From Kondoa malvinella (lineage: Eukaryota > Basidiomycota > Agaricostilbomycetes > Agaricostilbales > Kondoaceae): a DNA stretch of 64,000 nucleotides. The notes beneath the pieces are model-generated. The model had not been told where the DNA came from. It saw only the letters and a program-made list of their open reading frames with translations, and did not search any database. This document shows positions 60,222 through 64,000 of this stretch, one piece after another. How positions within the stretch are numbered: the first letter of the stretch is position 1; each line of letters begins with the position of its first letter. The translations under genes and the position numbers were made by a program. The stretch is taken from contig BCIM01000015.1 in assembly GCA_039545315.1 (NCBI GenBank), positions 258,522-322,521 on the forward strand. Reading direction: 5' to 3'.

Positions 60222-61341
60222 GTTGCGTCCGGCGCGAGTTGTTAAATGGCCAAGCGCGTGTGAGGATAATCAACAAGTTGGCCGGAAGATTCGAGTGTTG
60301 TCAAGCCAAAGCGTCAAGCTCGCTGCTTTTAGCTGCAAGCGGGTGCTACGCTAAGCTGTTCCGATTCTGGACTAGCAGCAAATGCAAGCAACTGCGAATC
60401 TTTGGCGTGGTGGCTCTTCTTTGCTGAAGAGGAGATTCGGGGAAGGCCGTTCGAAGCGACTTCTTCAATGAAAAGCAGAATAGCTCTTAACCAGCTACAA
60501 CGTCCTCCTGTGCATTTCTGTTCTCTGTGTAGTACTTTTGAATCAACTCTGATTGCCTTTGACCCCTCAATTCAGCTCTCAGCTCTCTTCTCTCTGATCG
60601 GAGACGATCGTGCTCTATTCCACAAGTTGTTTTCGCTCATGTCTCTCATGCTTTCGAGCCTTAGTAGTTTCACATTTCTCTCGCGCACGTCACAATGCTC
60701 TGCTCGCCTAGGCTTTAGTCATACTGCAATGCTTTTCCAAGCTCGGACAGCGCTGTTCATTGCTTACAAACCAACCTCTCGCTCTGCCACCTAATGCATG
60801 TGAGAATATGGCTTCTGCTTTTACATGCCCAGACAACCCTCATTGCTTGCTCCTTTAACTCAAAAGATGGATGCTTTTCCGTCTTCACCTCGGTCAGTTT
60901 AGCTCCCTTGCCCTTTATGCTGCTCCTTGGCCTGTCTACAGTGCTGAATGATCCTCTTGCAGAACTTGCGGAAGTATTAGTCCAAATCTCATCCATCAAC
61001 AAGAAGCATGGAGTCTGCTCTAAACTAATACCCCGGAGTACGAATCAGCGTAGTATAGCAGGCTGGGATGTCTAGGAGCGGCGAGATCGCTGAAGGGCTG
61101 TAAGCGGGGCTAGTCTTGTGTCGATATACTGCTGTCATGCGTCTAACAAAGCTGGTGCTAGCTGCCAGGGCATAGTGTGGACATCTGGGTCACTCTGACG
61201 AGCATTGCTAAGCATGCCATGCTGCTAGTATACTAGTCCTTTGCTACTCTCGCGCTCAATGACGCGCGAGCCCCAATTTAGGTTTAGATCCCGCTCGACC
61301 GCTATTGTGCTTATCCTTCTACAGTCGGATCCCTGAGGACG
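60222..61341. other. Long intergenic region, divergent promoter
   Basis: About 1.1 kb between the STH1 start (minus) and the Zn2Cys6 factor start (plus), the longest gap without a plausible gene in the right half. Several open frames up to 130 codons overlap on both strands; none shows a domain or splice pattern. It may contain a long regulated promoter, as is common for transcription factor genes. Confidence 0.5.
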
Positions 61342-63711
61342 ATGGAAGAACTGCCTAAGCTCGACTGGGATTCGCTGCCTGAGCTTTCCGAGCTTCCTAC
61401 ACTGCCTTGGCTTCCAGATGCTTATCATCAAGAGAATACTGTCATGCAACCTGTGTCGGCCGACAATATCTTTCGCTCTTTACAAGCACCTCAAACTCCT
61501 ATAGCTTCTACTTCAGCACTCATACAGAGTCCAGGGAGCTCTGCCACATCGCTTCTACACATTCCGTCAAATGGTCTTCCAGAACAGACATCCAAGAGAT
61601 ATCGTAGCGCTTATGCTACGTCTTGTGCTTCCTGTCGACTGCGCAAAGTCAAGTGTATTCGTACAGACTCTGATGGACCTTGTAATTCTTGTTCAAAGAA
61701 GAGCATTCGTTGTGTCAATGTCGAAGCGCCGCTGAGCAAGAAGCGAAACAGCAACGGCCGCTCTGGAATCAGGTCAGCGATGCAGGCACCGAGTGTGCAA
61801 CAAATCCAATGCCCGTTTGCGTGTATTGTAGAATCGAATTCGCGAAACAAGCATTTGGTGAAACGGATCTACCTACCCAGCCTCAGCTTTCCATCTCACC
61901 CAGCACTGAAGAATCAGCTCCATCTCTTAGTCCTTCTTCAACAGCTGCACGGATGGACGACATGCAAATCTCCGCATGCTTCTGTTCAGCCCTGGTAGAC
62001 TCGTACTATGCCTGTCCGTACTTCCAGCAGCCTTGCCTAGACTGGAATGAGCTACGTGCGCTTTGTTATTGCAGAATGAAGGTGGTGCTGATAGTTTTTT
62101 CTTCAGGACATCGCTTCACTTCTGTCGGCTATCGTCTCAACGAAATGCCTGAACAAACGCAAGCACTTATGGCTGTCGTTATTGCTACTGCATCCAGAGT
62201 AGCGGTACATGAAGATATCATTGGCACATCAGGGTTGAATAGCATGACCGTCTTGCCGCTTCCAGAAGGTGTTGATCTGTCAGCCTATGGAAAGAAGAGG
62301 GATGCAACGTGCAGGGCATTGGAGCGAGAAGCCCGAAAAAAGATTCTTCAATCGAATTTATTGCTTCGACCAAGTCCGGAAGCTGTCGCAGCTCTCTACC
62401 TGGAGTTCACTCTACAAAACAGTCAGGCTTTATTCTTCGCGTCATACATTGCTGAACTGTGTACAGCTACTTTCAATTCGGATGGCACCGAAGGCAAACA
62501 ATTGATTGCGATCGCAGCAAGTCATCTGCGCTCCTTGCATGAACACATAGATCAAGGCCCCCAGACAAGACTCTACAGCGATAATGTCAACTTGACGCTC
62601 TGTATAGCAGACACCATGACGGCTTCTCGAATCGGGTCCGCCTTTGCTTTGTGAGTCCTAAGCCTCAGCTCACGTCGCAATGCTCACGTCCTCGCAGGAC
62701 TGACGACGATGTCAAACTCTTCTTACGTTCGGCAACGAGCAAAGATATCCAAGTTTCAGAAGACCTGGTGCATGAGCTCATCGCAAATCCGACATGGCGT
62801 AGGCACTGCTTTGTTTGCTCTTATTACGCTGATGCCGGAATATCAGAGAATTCGGCTCGCGTGACTGAACCAGTGTGGTATGGATTCCTGAAGATGAGTC
62901 GTAAACTCGTCAGCACTGTCACTGGCCCTTTGGCGCGAGTATCGGTGATGAACGTGCAAGACGTGCACGACTTTTATTCGACTTGGGACAAGCTGTGGAA
63001 CTTTTCGGCATATGCGCGTTGTCATTTGCTAGCCAATTCGCACCTTGGCCAGCCCACTCAAACAGCTGCGGTATGTCGCATTTGTCTCAGCAGAATAACG
63101 ACTCATGCTGTGTATGATATAGCAACACCTTGAAATGACCAAATGCGCCTTTCTGCATGCACTGATGGCTTGCGACCACGCAATTGCAAAAAGAGCAAGC
63201 GGTGCGATTATCGAGCATGACGAGCAAGAAACACTTCGAGAGTTGAGAGCCGTCTCGAAGAAGCGTATGGTCCAAGGCAGCAAAGATTTGGCTGATCATT
63301 TGGAAGTGAGCTCTTCGTATTTATGTCTCTTCGCGGCTGAGAAGAATCAGCTGCTTGCGGGCATGTCGAGCAACATCACCCTCGCTTCGACGATACAGAT
63401 CTTGCAGATGAGCTTTCAGGAATGGACCGACTTGCTACAAGAGGCGCCTACAGCGTCAGAGGGCGGTGAGTGCGTCCTCAACCGACCTTTACCTAATTCC
63501 GATGCATGTAACAGGTCCAGCAGATTTCGATGACGTCGCAAAGATCCGCGCACTGAACGCCTACATCACCACATACAAAGCTCTCAGCTACTCTTGGCCG
63601 CAATTTCATGAGTCTGCAGCCAGCTTGACAGCCGTACGAGACCAGCTCAGAAGCAAGCTCTGCAATCAGCTCCTCCTCGGTCTGCCGATTCAGTCGCATA
63701 GCACACATTAG
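61342..63711 (+). CDS. Zn2Cys6 fungal transcription factor
   Basis: Seven exons (61342-61772, 61832-62055, 62107-62650, 62698-63070, 63123-63305, 63342-63465, 63515-63711) join to 2076 nt, 691 residues. The binuclear cluster CASCRLRKVKCIRTDSDGPC then NSCSKKSIRC lies near residues 95-125, not at the very N-terminus. The first 90 residues are acidic and Ser/Pro-rich (LPKLDWDSLPELSELPTLPW). The middle domain is typical (RFTSVGYRLNEMPEQTQALM, AVVIATASRVAVHEDIIG). The second intron (62056-62106) was recognised because splicing gives NELRHRFTSVGYRLNEMP; it is 51 nt with no in-frame stop, so a retained form would stay open. The regulated pathway is unknown. Confidence 0.9.
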
Positions 63712-63792
63712 CTTCGAATGGGAAGATTGCAGAGCACTGATACACCGTCTCCTTCGCAAGTTGTTCGACTCCGCGTCACCGAACAATTTGAT

Positions 63793-63808
63793 AAACAAAC
63801 GTTTGTTT
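63793..63808. promoter_or_regulatory. Perfect 16-bp palindrome in a short intergenic region
   Basis: AAACAAACGTTTGTTT reads the same on both strands. It lies about 80 bp after the stop of the Zn2Cys6 gene and 94 bp before the start of the next gene. The half site AAACAAAC resembles forkhead-type binding sequences. Role as an operator is inference; it could also form a hairpin in a transcript end. Confidence 0.4.
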
Positions 63809-63901
63809 GTTATTTTGAATTGGCACCTCCCTTCTCTCACCTTCTCTCAAGACGTCCAATCACTCATTCATCAGCACCCACTTGGAAACAGAATACATAT
63901 C

Positions 63902-63991
63902 ATGGCCACTACATTCCCTTCATCGTCAAGCAACGGCTCACAAGACAAATTGAGCGCTCAAACAAAGGCCTCAAACCATCAGCATGTAACT
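63902..63991 (+). CDS. First exon of a gene running off the right edge
   Basis: ATG at 63902 opens MATTFPSSSSNGSQDKLSAQ, then TKASNHQHVT, followed by a good GTAAGC donor at 63992. The exon is 90 nt in phase 0. The sequence is Ser-rich and gives no hint of function. The rest of the gene is outside the window. Confidence 0.6.
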
Positions 63992-64000
63992 GTAAGCCGC

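Overview
This window is nuclear DNA of a fungus, most probably a basidiomycete yeast or dimorphic form. Genes lie close together on both strands and are cut by many short introns (mostly 44-85 nt) with GT..AG borders and CTAAC-like branch points. Typical fungal markers are present: a KRE6-type beta-glucan synthesis protein, a Zn2Cys6 transcription factor, an RSC/SWI-SNF ATPase with bromodomain, a P450, an AA14-like lytic polysaccharide monooxygenase and a fungal HNH protein. There are no bacterial operons, phage, CRISPR arrays, rRNA genes or recognisable transposons. Start, stop and splice positions were read by eye. Where I call a model complete, its exon lengths add up to a whole number of codons.

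Layout. 0-8.8 kb: a small DUF3820-like gene (left edge), DPH5 (diphthamide), REX4-like exonuclease, a homeodomain protein, ERV2 sulfhydryl oxidase and the proteasome assembly chaperone PSMG2. 8.8-13 kb: a poorly recognisable stretch with three similar small basic/coiled-coil genes in a row. 13-20.6 kb: a hypothetical gene, DOHH (hypusine), MRT4, a PSMG4-like locus with an unresolved reading frame, an HNH protein and a very intron-rich AA14-like monooxygenase. 20.9-34 kb: an SCP/PSR1-type phosphatase, a single-pass membrane protein, an F-box protein, a membrane coiled-coil protein and a dihydroxyacid dehydratase. 33.8-46.5 kb: a small secreted protein, a mitochondrial-type trypsin-fold protease almost touching divergent WDR70, a P450, a multi-pass membrane protein and KRE6. 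46.9-64 kb: SYS1, TAF9, a hypothetical gene, CDC123, a zinc-binding hypothetical protein, WDR83, STH1/SNF2, a Zn2Cys6 factor and the first exon of one more gene.

The genes do not form one pathway cluster. Several serve translation and protein quality (DPH5, DOHH, MRT4, CDC123, REX4-like, PSMG2), others transcription and chromatin (homeodomain, TAF9, STH1, Zn2Cys6) or the cell surface (KRE6, monooxygenase, SYS1). Close divergent pairs probably share promoters: DPH5/REX4, ERV2/PSMG2, DOHH/MRT4, protease/WDR70, SYS1/TAF9. The least explained parts are the coiled-coil gene array at 9-12.4 kb, the histidine-rich tail on the monooxygenase, the 22-bp gap between two divergent start codons near 36 kb, and the zinc-binding protein at 52.8-54.0 kb.
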